A DNA stretch of 64,000 nucleotides, taken from contig NZ_SZZH01000006.1 in assembly GCF_005298075.1 (NCBI RefSeq), positions 310,001 through 374,000 of the forward strand, read 5' to 3'. The notes under the pieces were generated by a model. It was not told the origin of the DNA, did no database searches, and worked only from the letters and a program-made list of their open reading frames with translations. The position numbers and the translations under genes were made by a program. This stretch comes from Nakamurella flava (GTDB lineage Bacteria; Actinomycetota; Actinomycetes; Mycobacteriales; Nakamurellaceae). This document shows, in pieces, positions 43,568-52,472 of the stretch (positions are counted from its first letter, which is position 1; the number at the start of each line of letters is the position of its first letter).

Positions 43568-44191
43568 TCACTCGAGAGTGCTCTCGTTGGCCACAGAACC
43601 ATCTACCACCTCAGCGTCGGGTGCCATCACCGTGACGTTCAAGACCGCGGCCGCGGGCCTGCCGACTGGCGGCGGCCACGCTCCGCCAGCCAGTAAGAAG
43701 TGATTCGGACGGAAATCTCCGGTCTCTACGAACCGTTCAGTTCCGGGGACCCACTCGAACGCCGTCGCGGTAGGTCGGTGATCGCTGTAGACCTCCCGCG
43801 CACGATCGATCCGCAGATCGAACGGGAAGCACCCGTCCGGAACAGGATCCGGGACGGCCTGCGGGGCCCTGAGATGTAGACCGAAACGAGAAACCTCCCC
43901 CGGCCTCGCTCCGGCCGTCCCGAAACCTGCACCGAATTCCGTAGCCAACCAGACGCGTGGCCGCGGGGCTTGAATCGAGATAACCCGTGCACCAAGGAAA
44001 ACGGGAGGGTCCTCGAGGAAAGGCAACTCGAACGGCGGTGGAGGCATCAATCGCAGAAAAGCTCTCAAACGAGATCCTACCGGATACGGACCGACTTGGT
44101 CCGGCCCGGTGAAACCGTTGTCCAACGCGCAGAAAACAACCAGCCGATGGTCAACATCGGTACCCGGCACAACCCGGTCCGCATCCGTCAT
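43568..44191 (-). CDS. Unknown protein, last gene of a three-gene operon
   Basis: A 207-residue cytoplasmic-looking protein. ATG 44191 overlaps the TGA of the upstream secreted protein (ATGA) and is preferred to 44212. Pro- and Phe-rich segments (LRLMPPPPFELPFLEDPPVF, RARPGEVSRFGLHLRAP-like GARPGEVSRFGLHLRA) and WLATEFGAGFG suggest a beta-rich fold. No family recognised. Partner in function of the two secreted proteins upstream, perhaps inferred from coupling alone. Confidence 0.6.
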   Translation of the reverse strand: MTDADRVVPGTDVDHRLVVFCALDNGFTGPDQVGPYPVGSRLRAFLRLMPPPPFELPFLEDPPVFLGARVISIQAPRPRVWLATEFGAGFGTAGARPGEVSRFGLHLRAPQAVPDPVPDGCFPFDLRIDRAREVYSDHRPTATAFEWVPGTERFVETGDFRPNHFLLAGGAWPPPVGRPAAAVLNVTVMAPDAEVVDGSVANESTLE

Positions 44192-44700
44192 AGGGTCGCA
44201 CACCTGTTCCATTGCTCGGTGGTGTTAGCCCAGCCGATCAGGTAGGCCGTGACCACTGAATATTGGTGTGAGGAAGGTGCCAGACTGGGCGTCGCGGTAT
44301 AGATGACGATTCCTTGCTGCCCACCTGACTCATAGGTGTAGGCAAGATTGCCCTCACCTGTGGCGGCGCCAGGGTTGTATCTCCCCTTAGATAAGATTTT
44401 GGAAATGCAGGCGTCAGTGTTGTAGTTGTAAGAGTGGCCGGCAGCGACGTGACGCACTCCGAACCCGCTGTTGTCGATGGAGTTGTGCTGTCCGCAAAAA
44501 AGAGCGATGTCGTGCTCGAATACGTTGGCCTCCCAGTACAGATCCCCCTGGTCGGGGCTGAAAAGGCACTGGTCCCACTCGGTCGACACGCTGTTGGTAG
44601 TGACGTCTGGGGCGTCTGGAGCCGCCGCGGCCGTGCCCGACACCCCGAAGATACCGATGAGCGCCGCAGCGAGCAGCGCGACTGGCGTCCGCCTGATCAT
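44188..44700 (-). CDS. Small secreted protein, middle of a three-gene operon
   Basis: A 170-residue exported protein: signal peptide MIRRTPVALLAAALIGIFGV followed by SGTAAAAPDAP (cleavage near residue 27). The mature part holds four Cys residues (DQCLFSPDQGDLYWEANVFE, ALFCGQHNSIDNSGFGVRHV, DACISKILSK, NRCATL), which could form two disulfides, and many aromatic residues. It starts two bases after the stop of the upstream gene and overlaps the next. No family recognised; a stable extracellular factor is likely. Confidence 0.65.
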   Translation of the reverse strand: MIRRTPVALLAAALIGIFGVSGTAAAAPDAPDVTTNSVSTEWDQCLFSPDQGDLYWEANVFEHDIALFCGQHNSIDNSGFGVRHVAAGHSYNYNTDACISKILSKGRYNPGAATGEGNLAYTYESGGQQGIVIYTATPSLAPSSHQYSVVTAYLIGWANTTEQWNRCATL

Positions 44701-44702
44701 GG

Positions 44703-45245
44703 TCAGCCCGCCTTCAGCAGCATGGATCGGATCTGGTCGTTGAACGGGTCACCTACGCTCGATTGATCGCCGAAACGGGAGCCACTGCTCACGCCACCGT
44801 AATTGCCGGCGGTGAACATGATGGTCTCGTTGCAGCCGTTGAAGACGCGGTACGACGATGCGTTCTGAAGTGTCCACATGCCGACCGGGTCGACCGTGTA
44901 ATACCACCCCTCAAGCGTTCCCATGTCGCGGAGGCCGTACCCCTCCGTGTCGCAGGGACCATCTTTTCCCTTGATCAGGGCGCTCGTCCCGCCGAATCCA
45001 GCATCGGCGTGAAAGGCAACCAGGAGCGTTCCGTCAGCCGCGGACTGGGCCTTCTCCAGGTCCATGTCGGAGGTTTGGACGCATGAGCTCTCCGGGTCCA
45101 CGGCGGGATTCTTGGAAATGTAGATGGTGCACTGCGTACTAGGCGCTGGTTCTGGCTCGGCGGTCGACGCATAGGTAATCGACGGGGTGCCCACGAATGC
45201 TAACGCAGCTGCCAAAGCGGCCGTTGTGATCCTTCTGCAGTTCAT
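44703..45245 (-). CDS. Small secreted protein, first of a three-gene operon (possible beta/gamma-crystallin-like fold)
   Basis: A 180-residue exported protein with signal peptide MNCRRITTAALAAALAFVGT (cleavage near residue 27). The mature part has LLVAFHADAGFGGTSALIKG and YGLRDMG, which recall beta/gamma-crystallin or peptidase-inhibitor I36 repeats ('nFgG' followed by a later 'SS' segment, here NASSYRVFNGCNETIMFTAG). Four Cys residues. ATG 45245 fits the signal peptide better than 45260. AT-richer than the core genome. The crystallin link is tentative. Confidence 0.6.
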   Translation of the reverse strand: MNCRRITTAALAAALAFVGTPSITYASTAEPEPAPSTQCTIYISKNPAVDPESSCVQTSDMDLEKAQSAADGTLLVAFHADAGFGGTSALIKGKDGPCDTEGYGLRDMGTLEGWYYTVDPVGMWTLQNASSYRVFNGCNETIMFTAGNYGGVSSGSRFGDQSSVGDPFNDQIRSMLLKAG

Positions 45246-45619
45246 GAACACCGTCCCCATGTCGAAGTAATGACCAAGTAAATAGACCGTACCTGGCGTG
45301 TCTTTGCGTTCGCAACGGGGACAATGGAGTAGTCCCCGTCGAATCTAGTTACATTGCGTAGTTTGTGCAGGTGAGAACCGCGCCGGCGCGGGGAAGCTGA
45401 CGCTAATTATTCACGCTAAAATGCTTGGATCCGCTATCTGGATGGGCCAGATGAACCTTCTGCGCTCAACTATCTTCGCATTGCATTCGGTGTCACTCCA
45501 GGACCACCGATGACGGGAGCCCGGCTCCGAACGCACGAAGCGGACGCCTCAGTCCCTCCAGCAGGTCACGCCAGGTAGGCAGGCGGTGCTCAGGAGCACA
45601 GGTCCGGCCGATTGGGTCG
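45246..45619. other. Intergenic region, AT-richer
   Basis: Upstream of the secreted-protein operon. TTACTT near 45267-45272 and TACGGT further up could belong to its promoter. No gene, repeat or RNA recognised; the short frames lack start signals. Confidence 0.4.
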
Positions 45620-46051
45620 TCAGTCGCGTCGTCGGGTGAGACCCGGTGGGAAGAGGCTGCGATCGGTGGGCAGGTCGATCGGGACGGGGTCGGGTCGGTG
45701 AGCGCGGCGGAGGCAGTCGGCCATCGTGTAGCGGGGGCTGGTGATGCGTTCCAGGCACGGCCACAGCCACCGCTCGAACCGCGCGGTATAGGCGGCGGTC
45801 CCGGCCTTACGGGTCTGGGCGTCGGTGATGACCGTCTGCTTCCACGCGGTGTGCAGGGCGGCCAGTTCTTCGACGACCCCGCGGTGCGCGGGCCAGCACT
45901 CGGCGACGACGTGCTTGTCGTTCAGCGAGGTCGACAGTCGCAGCGTGTCGACCCACCCGGCCAGTTCGTCCCAGTTGTCGCCGTCGGCGCGAGTGGACCA
46001 CCAGGCCGGCAGTAGGGGGCAGCCGTACTCCGGATCGCAACGTGATCTCAC
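45620..46051 (-). CDS. DUF4913-like protein, plasmid/ICE-associated
   Basis: A 143-residue protein from a GTG. WDELAGWVDTLRLSTSLNDK, then ECWPAHRGVVEELAALHTAW and TAYTARFERWLWPCLERI resemble DUF4913, a domain typical of actinobacterial plasmids and conjugative elements ('CW..H..vv.EL.aL...W', here with a following long helix). Its neighbours, a TraA fragment and a recombinase fragment, agree with such an origin. In-frame stops lie just upstream, so the gene may be truncated at the 5' end. Moderate confidence in the family. Confidence 0.5.
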   Translation of the reverse strand: MRSRCDPEYGCPLLPAWWSTRADGDNWDELAGWVDTLRLSTSLNDKHVVAECWPAHRGVVEELAALHTAWKQTVITDAQTRKAGTAAYTARFERWLWPCLERITSPRYTMADCLRRAHRPDPVPIDLPTDRSLFPPGLTRRRD

Positions 46052-46348
46052 CGCGTTCAGCGCTCACCAGGGCCGGGGAGGACCATCGACCGGTTCCCGC
46101 CGGATCCATCGTCAGCATGACGAACCCGGGCACGCAGCCATGCCGGTGGGCCCCGCTAGGGACGGGTCGAACGTATGCGCCACGCCGACCACCGCCGCCG
46201 ACCCGCCGGTGCGGTGGCTCAGCGACCTCATCCACGGTCTGTGCCAGGTGGTCGAGCGGGTACGCGTGCCCTGACCTCGCCCCGATTGGAGACCGGTCCG
46301 CAGGAGGCGAATGATGGCAGGCAGATCATTCGCTGGAAGGGGCTTTCG
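46052..46348. other. Intergenic region, possible gene remnants
   Basis: Between the DUF4913-like gene and malate synthase. Minus-strand codons such as PAGTGRWSSPALVSAERGEI look coding but are broken by stops and frame changes, consistent with debris of the mobile element. TGGAAGGGGC near its right end is the ribosome binding site of malate synthase. Confidence 0.35.
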
Positions 46349-48517
46349 TTGGTAGGCAATCAGAGCGTGACCGGTGACCTGCAGGTGGACCCGGCCCTGG
46401 CGGCGTTCGTCGCCGAGGAGCTGGTCCCGCGGGTCGGACTGACCCCGGAGTGGTTCTGGGGGACGGTCGCGCAGTTGCACGCACAGTTCGGTCCCCGGGC
46501 CGCCGACCTGATGGCCCGGCGGGACGAGCTGCAGGAGCGGATCGACGCCTGGCACCGGGAGAACGGCGCTCCGGGCGAGGACGACGTCGAGGCCTACGCG
46601 GCATTCCTCACCGAGATCGGCTACCTGCTGCCGCTGGAGGAGCCCACCATCTCGGTCAGCAACGTGGAGCGCGAGATCGCCGAGATCCCCGGCCCGCAGC
46701 TGGTCGTCCCGTCGACCGTCCCGCGGTACGCGCTGAACGCCCTCAACGCCCGGTGGGGGTCACTGTTCGACGCGCTGTACGGCACCGACGCGCTGGCCGA
46801 TCCGACCGGCACCCGGGGTTACGACGCCGACCGCGGCGCCCTGGTCATCGCCGAGGTCGACCGCCTGCTGGACGAACACTTCCCGCTGTCCGGGTCGAGC
46901 CACACCGCCGTCACCCGCTACCGGGTGCAGGACGGTGCTCTCATCGCCGACGTCGACAGCGCGGCCGACGGCTCGACACTGGCCGATCCGGCGCAGTTCG
47001 CCGGCTACCGGGGCGACCCGGGCTCGCCCGATGCGGTCCTGCTGCGCCACCACGGACTGCACCTGGAGTTGACCGTCGACCCGGGCAAGGGAGTCGGCCA
47101 GCAGCACCACGCGGGCGTGGCCGACGCGGTGCTCGAATCGGCCATCACCACGATCATCGACCTCGAGGACTCGGTGTCCACGGTCGACGGTCCGGACAAG
47201 GTCGTTGGCTACCGCACCTGGCTGGGGCTGGTCACCGGCGACCTCACCGCCACCTTCCGCAAGGGCGGCAAGGACGTCACCCGCACCGTCGCCGACGACC
47301 GGGTCTACACCGCGCCGGACGGCTCCGAGCTGGTGCTGTCCGGACGCGCGCTGCCGCTGGTCCGCAACGTCGGGCACCACATGCGCACCGACGCCGTGCG
47401 CACCGCCGACGGGGAGCCGATCCTCGAGGAGTGCCTGGACATCGCGGTGTCCGCGGTGGCCGCGCTGCACGACTTCCGCGACCTGGGCAAGCACCGGAAC
47501 TTCCCAGCCGGCAGCTTCTACGTGGTCAAGCCCAAGATGCACGGGCCCGACGAGGTCGCGCTGTCGGTCGACCTGTTCGCCGCGGTCGAGGAGGCGCTGG
47601 ACCTGCCGCCGAACACCATCAAGATCGGGATCATGGACGAGGAGCGGCGCACCTCGCTCAACCTCGAGGCGTGCATCGCGCGGGCGTCTGAGCGGGTCAT
47701 CTTCGTCAACACCGGCTTCCTGGACCGCACCGGCGACGAGATCCACACGGTCTTCGAGGCCGGGCCGGTCATCCGCAAGGACGACGAGAAGTCGGCCACA
47801 TGGCTGAAGTCGTACGAGGACCGCAACGTCGACGTCGCGCTGCGAGCCGGGTTCTCGGGCCGCGCCCAGGTCGGCAAGGGCATGTGGGCGCAGCCGGCCG
47901 GTATGCGGGCCATGCTGGCCGCCAAGGGGTCTCAGCCCAAGGCGGGCGCCAACACCGCATGGGTGCCATCGCCGACCGCGGCGACCCTGCATGCGCTGCA
48001 CTACCTGGAGACCGACGTGCTGGCCGTGCAGGCGGAACTCAAGAACCGGCCGCTGACCGACCGGAACAAGCTGCTCGTCGCCCCGATCCTGCCGCGGCGC
48101 GGCGAGGAGCTGACCGAGGAGCAGATCCGCCACGAGGTGGAGACCAACGTCCAGTCGATCCTCGGGTACGTCGTGCGGTGGGTCGGCATGGGCATCGGCT
48201 GCTCCACCGTTCCGGACCTGGAGGGCGTCGGGCTGATGGAGGACCGGGCCACGCTGCGGATCTCCAGCCAGGAGCTGGCCAACTGGCTGCGGCACGGCCT
48301 CATCGACGAGGCCCAGCTGCGCGAGACCTACGCCCGGATGGCCGTTCTCGTCGACGAGCAGAACGCCGGCGAGGCCGGTTACCAGCCCCTCGCTCAGGAC
48401 CCGGACACCAACCCGTCCTACCAGGCCGCGCTCGAGCTGGCGCTGGCCGGCCGCGAGGAGCCCAACGGCTACACCGAGCGGGTGCTGACCACCTGGCGGC
48501 AGAAGGCCAAGGCCTGA
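46349..48517 (+). CDS. glcB: Malate synthase G
   Basis: A 722-residue enzyme that condenses glyoxylate with acetyl-CoA to malate, the last step of the glyoxylate cycle. Family blocks: LESAITTIIDLEDSVSTVDG with the metal-binding Glu/Asp, YTAPDGSELVLSGRALPLVR, GSFYVVKPKMHGPDEVALSV, KIGIMDEERRTSLNL, IFVNTGFLDRTGDEIHT, AGFSGRAQVGKGMW, GANTAWVPSPTAATLHALHY, and MEDRATLRISSQELANWL. It is long like isoform G, with the inserted beta domain after residue 130. TTG 46349 is preferred: AAGGGG lies six bases upstream and the length then fits mycobacterial GlcB; a GTG at 46367 is the alternative. Isocitrate lyase is not in the window. Confidence 0.95.
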   Translation: MVGNQSVTGDLQVDPALAAFVAEELVPRVGLTPEWFWGTVAQLHAQFGPRAADLMARRDELQERIDAWHRENGAPGEDDVEAYAAFLTEIGYLLPLEEPTISVSNVEREIAEIPGPQLVVPSTVPRYALNALNARWGSLFDALYGTDALADPTGTRGYDADRGALVIAEVDRLLDEHFPLSGSSHTAVTRYRVQDGALIADVDSAADGSTLADPAQFAGYRGDPGSPDAVLLRHHGLHLELTVDPGKGVGQQHHAGVADAVLESAITTIIDLEDSVSTVDGPDKVVGYRTWLGLVTGDLTATFRKGGKDVTRTVADDRVYTAPDGSELVLSGRALPLVRNVGHHMRTDAVRTADGEPILEECLDIAVSAVAALHDFRDLGKHRNFPAGSFYVVKPKMHGPDEVALSVDLFAAVEEALDLPPNTIKIGIMDEERRTSLNLEACIARASERVIFVNTGFLDRTGDEIHTVFEAGPVIRKDDEKSATWLKSYEDRNVDVALRAGFSGRAQVGKGMWAQPAGMRAMLAAKGSQPKAGANTAWVPSPTAATLHALHYLETDVLAVQAELKNRPLTDRNKLLVAPILPRRGEELTEEQIRHEVETNVQSILGYVVRWVGMGIGCSTVPDLEGVGLMEDRATLRISSQELANWLRHGLIDEAQLRETYARMAVLVDEQNAGEAGYQPLAQDPDTNPSYQAALELALAGREEPNGYTERVLTTWRQKAKA

Positions 48518-48533
48518 CCGTCCTGCGAACGCA

Positions 48534-48564
48534 CCGCCCCACCTCCACACAGGAGGTGGGGCGG
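48534..48564 (+). terminator. Strong terminator hairpin after malate synthase
   Basis: CCGCCCCACCTCC, loop ACACA, GGAGGTGGGGCGG: 13 perfect pairs, 17 bases after the malate synthase stop, followed by TTGTCGTT. Confidence 0.75.
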
Positions 48565-48615
48565 TTGTCGTTGCCGACCACTGGCGGGTGGGGATCGACG
48601 GCAGCAGGATGGTGC

Positions 48616-49194
48616 ATGACCTTCCTCGCCGAACCGGAGCCGACGCCCGAGGTCGAGGCGACGTACGCCAACGACCGGGCCGCCTACGGCTTCGTGATGA
48701 ACCTGTCCCATCTGTGGGCGCATCAGCCCGAGGCGCACACCCGGCTCTTCGATCTGCTGGCCCTCGTCGGCGGTGACCTGTCGTTCCGCGAACGCGGGAT
48801 CCTGGTCACCGCCGCCGCGTCGACGATCGGTGATTCCTACTGCTCGCTGGCCTGGGGCTGGAAACAGTCCGACGCCGGCAATCTCGACGCCGTCGCCGGC
48901 GTTCTGGCCGGCACCGACGACGGTCTGACGCCCCGCGAAGCCGCGCTGGCGACGTGGGCCAGGGCGGTCGCCGGCGGCGCCGGCCGGACCACCCCGGAAG
49001 ACGTCGAGGCGCTGCGCGACGCCGGATGGTCCGACGACGAGATCTTCCGGGCCACCGTGTTCGTCGCGCTGCGGGTCGCCTTCTCGACGGTGAACGGCGC
49101 GCTGGGGGCCCGGCCGGACGCGGAACTGGCCGAGCGTGCCCCCGCAGCGGTCACCGACCTGGTCACCTGGGGCCGTCCGGTGGCCGGGCGCTGA
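48616..49194 (+). CDS. Carboxymuconolactone decarboxylase (CMD) family protein
   Basis: A 192-residue helical protein. LSFRERGILVTAAASTIGDS with YCSLAWGWK, then GLTPREAALATWARAVAGG and the ALRDAGWSDDEIFRATVFVA helix pair match the CMD/AhpD-like 'peroxidase-related' family. Of the usual Cys-x2-Cys only the first Cys is present (CSLA), so peroxiredoxin-type activity is doubtful. A weak AGGA lies before the ATG. The gene stands alone between the malate synthase terminator and the GntR gene. Confidence 0.75.
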   Translation: MTFLAEPEPTPEVEATYANDRAAYGFVMNLSHLWAHQPEAHTRLFDLLALVGGDLSFRERGILVTAAASTIGDSYCSLAWGWKQSDAGNLDAVAGVLAGTDDGLTPREAALATWARAVAGGAGRTTPEDVEALRDAGWSDDEIFRATVFVALRVAFSTVNGALGARPDAELAERAPAAVTDLVTWGRPVAGR

Positions 49195-49254
49195 TGAGAT
49201 CTGCAGCGTCGTGACCGCTCAGCGGGAGAGACGCTTCACGAGCGGTCGCAGAGG

Positions 49255-49902
49255 TCAGGCCCCACGGTCGATCAGCCGGTCGCCCAGCGTCCCGGCGTAG
49301 AGCTGCAGCCGGATCTCCCGCGCCTTGGCCATGTGGGCGGTGGCGATGGCAGCGGCGTCGTCGGCGCGATGCTCGGTGATCGCGTCCAGCAGTTCGCCGT
49401 GCTCGGCCAGGATGTCGTCCCAGCGGCCGGGGAACCGCAGCGTGGTCTGCGGGTGCAGGTGCGCGATGAGGCGGTCGATCACGTCGACCAGGGTGCCGTT
49501 GTGGCTGGCCGCCCACAGCGCCTCGTGGAAGAGCCGGTTGAGGCGCACGCGGTCCTCGTCGTCGTCCGGTCCGGCGGCCAGCATCTGCTCGTGGATGACC
49601 CGGAGCCGGTTGAGGTCCAGGCTGGTGGCCCGTTCCGCGGCGGCCCGGGCGGCCTGGCCCTCCAGCAGGATGCGCAGTTCGTAGATCTCCAGGATCTGCT
49701 CGGGGCTCCGCTCGACGACCCGGGTCCCACGGCTGGTGCGCTCGACCAGGCCGTCCTGCTCCAGCCGGCGCAGCGCCTCGCGGATGGGGGTGCGGCTGAC
49801 GCCCAGGCGCGCGGCCAGCGACGTCTCGACGAGCATCGCGTCGGGGCCGAACTCGTCGCTGAGGATCAGCGCTCGCAGCTGCTCGTACACCGGCACAGCC
49901 AC
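49255..49902 (-). CDS. GntR/FadR-type (FCD) transcriptional regulator
   Basis: A 215-residue regulator. The N-terminal winged helix has LAARLGVSRTPIREALRRLE with QDGLVERTSRGTRVV (residues 28-68). The C-terminal FCD domain shows RILLEGQAARAAAERATS, LNRLFHEALWAASHNGTLVD and TEHRADDAAAIATAHMAKAR, with the His/Asp residues that bind a metal and an organic acid. FCD regulators usually repress catabolic genes until a carboxylic acid binds. It faces the PrpF-ABC-CoA-transferase cluster; ACTGTATACAGT at 50036-50047 in the PrpF promoter is the likely operator. Confidence 0.9.
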   Translation of the reverse strand: MAVPVYEQLRALILSDEFGPDAMLVETSLAARLGVSRTPIREALRRLEQDGLVERTSRGTRVVERSPEQILEIYELRILLEGQAARAAAERATSLDLNRLRVIHEQMLAAGPDDDEDRVRLNRLFHEALWAASHNGTLVDVIDRLIAHLHPQTTLRFPGRWDDILAEHGELLDAITEHRADDAAAIATAHMAKAREIRLQLYAGTLGDRLIDRGA

Positions 49903-50019
49903 CGCGGCACCCCTTTCCCTGGCGAGGTCGCCCGCCGCCGGTGACCTGATGCGCCACCGGGTCTAGCAGTAGCAGCTCGCATACCCGACAAGCCCGTGAT
50001 GTTACCTGGAACACAGCTG

Positions 50020-50047
50020 TTGACATCTGCGCACCACTGTATACAGT
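50020..50047 (+). promoter_or_regulatory. Promoter of the PrpF-ABC cluster with GntR operator
   Basis: TTGACA (50020-50025), 16 bases, TACAGT (50042-50047). The 12-bp palindrome ACTGTATACAGT (50036-50047) covers the -10 box, so a bound GntR repressor would block RNA polymerase. GNTATAC dyads are typical FCD-subfamily sites. Confidence 0.7.
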
Positions 50048-50086
50048 CGGATCCAATCACATACCACTGGATGTTCGGAGACCGAC

Positions 50087-51241
50087 GTGAGCGAGATCGA
50101 AGTGGGCACAGCCGAGATGGCGGTGCCGGCGTCGTGGGTCCGCGGCGGCACCAGCAAGTGCTGGATCTTCCAGGCCGAGGACATCGACGCCCTCCCGGTC
50201 AGCCGGGACGAGTTCCTGCTGCGGGCGTTCGGCAGTCCGGACCTGCGGCAGATCGACGGCATCGGCGGCGCCACCTCGACCACCAGCAAGGCCATCGTCG
50301 TCGAGTCCCGCCGGCCGGGTCAGTCGCCGGACGAGATCGTCTACTCGTTCGCGCAGGTCAGCGTGGATCACCCGAAGGTGGAGTGGGTCAGCAACTGCGG
50401 CAACTGCGCCACCGCCCTGGCCCTGTACGTCGTCCAGCACCGCCTCGTCGGCCTGAGCGAGGACGCCACGGCGTTCCAGATGCTCAACCGGCCGACGGGT
50501 CTGGTGCTGCAGGCCACCGTTCCCACCCCGGACGGCCAGGCCCCGTCCCAGGGCGACCAGCTGGTCCGCGGCGTGCCGTTCCCCGGGGTGCCGGTCGACC
50601 TCGGCTTCACCGAGGCCACCTGGTCCACCCACGGCGCGCTGCTGCCGACCGGCCACCCGGTCGACACGCTCACCGTCGACGGCGCCGAGCTGGCCGTCAC
50701 CATGGTCGACGCCGGCGCCCCGGTGGCCGTGGTCCGGGCCGACGCCATCGGCCTCACCGGCGCGGACGATGCCGCCGCCGTGGCCGAGCGGATGCCGTTC
50801 TTCGCCGAGCTCCGGCGCCAGGCCGCCCGGGCGATGGGCCTGCCGGACGACGACCAGTCGGTCCCCAAGGTCGGGATCGTGGGCCCCGGCACCCCAGGGC
50901 CAGCCGGTCCGGTCACCGAGCTGAACGCCCGAATGATCTCGATGAGCGCCCCGCACCCCGCTATCGGCCTGACCAGTGCGGTCGCTCTCGCCGCTGCGGC
51001 CACCGTGCCCGGCACCCTGGTCCACGACCTCGCCCCGGCTGGAGCGAGCTACCGCATCGGCACCCTCTCCGGACCGATCTCGCTGGTCGTCTCCGGGATC
51101 GGCACCGACCACCGGGTGGTCGAGTTCCGGCGCAATTCCCGCCGCATCGTCGACGCCCTCGTCTACATCCCCGCCGACACCGTCGAGACCGAGCCGGCCG
51201 TGCCTTCCGCGGTCGTGAGCCCGGTCCCGAGTTCCGCCTGA
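50087..51241 (+). CDS. PrpF family isomerase (2-methylaconitate isomerase-like)
   Basis: A 384-residue enzyme of the PrpF fold (diaminopimelate-epimerase-like). ASWVRGGTSKCWIFQ near the N-terminus, GIGGATSTTSKAIVV, VSNCGNCATALALY and the C-terminal MSAPHPAIGLTSAVALAAA are family motifs; Lys in GGTSK and the Cys in NCGNC are catalytic candidates. The family shifts C=C bonds in unsaturated di- and tricarboxylates. Here it heads a transport and CoA-ligation cluster, so an itaconate/mesaconate-type substrate is inferred. GGAG six bases before the GTG. Confidence 0.82.
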   Translation: MSEIEVGTAEMAVPASWVRGGTSKCWIFQAEDIDALPVSRDEFLLRAFGSPDLRQIDGIGGATSTTSKAIVVESRRPGQSPDEIVYSFAQVSVDHPKVEWVSNCGNCATALALYVVQHRLVGLSEDATAFQMLNRPTGLVLQATVPTPDGQAPSQGDQLVRGVPFPGVPVDLGFTEATWSTHGALLPTGHPVDTLTVDGAELAVTMVDAGAPVAVVRADAIGLTGADDAAAVAERMPFFAELRRQAARAMGLPDDDQSVPKVGIVGPGTPGPAGPVTELNARMISMSAPHPAIGLTSAVALAAAATVPGTLVHDLAPAGASYRIGTLSGPISLVVSGIGTDHRVVEFRRNSRRIVDALVYIPADTVETEPAVPSAVVSPVPSSA

Positions 51242-51332
51242 TCACCCGATTCGTCCGGTCGTCCGCCGTCCGTCCTATCCCTGCACCAGCCGAGCCGCCA
51301 CGATAGAGAAGTCGTGTCGGAGAGGAAGACCA

Positions 51333-52472
51333 ATGAAGATCGCCCTCGAACACCTGAGCCTGACCTACGGGACCAACACCGTCGTCAAGGACCTCGACCT
51401 GCAGATCGCCGACGGCGAATCGCTGGTCCTGCTCGGTCAGTCCGGCTGTGGCAAGACCAGCACCATGCGGTGCATCGCCGGGCTCGAGCAGCCCAGCGGC
51501 GGCCGTATCACCATCGGCGACACCGTCGTGCACGACTCCGAGCGGCGGGTCACCGTCGCGCCGTACAAGCGGAACGTCGGCATGGTCTTCCAGTCCTACG
51601 CCGTCTGGCCGCACCGGACCGTCTTCGAGAACGTCGGGTTCTCGCTGAAGATGAAGAAGGTGCCCAAGGACGAGGCCGCCGTCCGCATCCGCAAGGCGCT
51701 GGCCATCGTCGGCCTGTCCGACTTCGAGTCGCGCGGCGCCAGCCAGCTCTCCGGCGGCCAGATGCAGCGGGTCGCCCTGGCCCGCAGCCTGGTCATGCAG
51801 CCCAGCGTGCTGTTGCTGGACGAGCCGCTGTCCAACCTGGACGCCCGGCTGCGCGAGCGGCTGCGCATCGAGCTCCGCGAGATCCAGCTCGAGCAGAACC
51901 TCACCACCGTCTACGTCACCCACGACCAGATCGAGGCGTTCGCGCTGGCCGACCGCATCGCCCTGATGCAGCACGGCCGGATCGTGCAGATCGGTACGCC
52001 TCAGGAGATCTATGCGGCGCCGACGACCAAGTCGATCGCCGACTTCCTCGGCGTGGGCAACATCTTCCCCTGCACCGTCGAGAACGAGGGTGGCCGTCAG
52101 GTCGCCAAGCTGAGTGGCTACCCGGTCGCCATCCCGGTCGCCGAGGTCCCCGAGATCGAGGGCCCGACCGTGCTGTGCCTGCGGTCCGAGGACCTGCACG
52201 TCACCCCGGCCGGACCGGACGACGTGAGCACCCCCGGCGCTTGGCGCGGCCACGTCGACGTCGCCAGCTTCCAGGGCGCGACCGTCCGCTACCGCATCAC
52301 CCTGGAGGACGGCCCTGTCCTCGAGGCCATCGCCATGCCCCGGGCCGGCGACTGGCTGCGCACCGGCGACACCGCCATGGTCCGCATCGCCCCCAACGCC
52401 GCTCAGGTCCTGCGCGACGACACCGCCTCCCCGGTCCTGCCCGCCCGCAAGCCGGTGGCGGTGGCGGCATGA
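51333..52472 (+). CDS. ABC transporter ATP-binding protein
   Basis: A 379-residue ATPase of the spermidine/iron importer type. GQSGCGKTSTMRCIAGLEQP is Walker A, QLSGGQMQRVALARSLVM the signature, LLLDEPLSNLDARL Walker B, YVTHDQIEAFALADRI the switch. A C-terminal TOBE-like regulatory domain (from about residue 245) is typical of this subfamily. The ATG at 51333 has GAGAGG upstream. The permease gene overlaps its stop by ATGA, so they are coupled. Energises uptake with the proteins at 52469 and 54225. Confidence 0.93.
   Translation: MKIALEHLSLTYGTNTVVKDLDLQIADGESLVLLGQSGCGKTSTMRCIAGLEQPSGGRITIGDTVVHDSERRVTVAPYKRNVGMVFQSYAVWPHRTVFENVGFSLKMKKVPKDEAAVRIRKALAIVGLSDFESRGASQLSGGQMQRVALARSLVMQPSVLLLDEPLSNLDARLRERLRIELREIQLEQNLTTVYVTHDQIEAFALADRIALMQHGRIVQIGTPQEIYAAPTTKSIADFLGVGNIFPCTVENEGGRQVAKLSGYPVAIPVAEVPEIEGPTVLCLRSEDLHVTPAGPDDVSTPGAWRGHVDVASFQGATVRYRITLEDGPVLEAIAMPRAGDWLRTGDTAMVRIAPNAAQVLRDDTASPVLPARKPVAVAA

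Noticed and set aside
43454-43696. 80-codon plus-strand frame after the TraA fragment
   Set aside because: Its first half looks partly coding, but it overlaps the well-supported minus-strand gene at 43568 and has no start signal.
46112-46555. Minus-strand frame over the start of malate synthase
   Set aside because: Overlaps the well-supported glcB start; product has no coding pattern.
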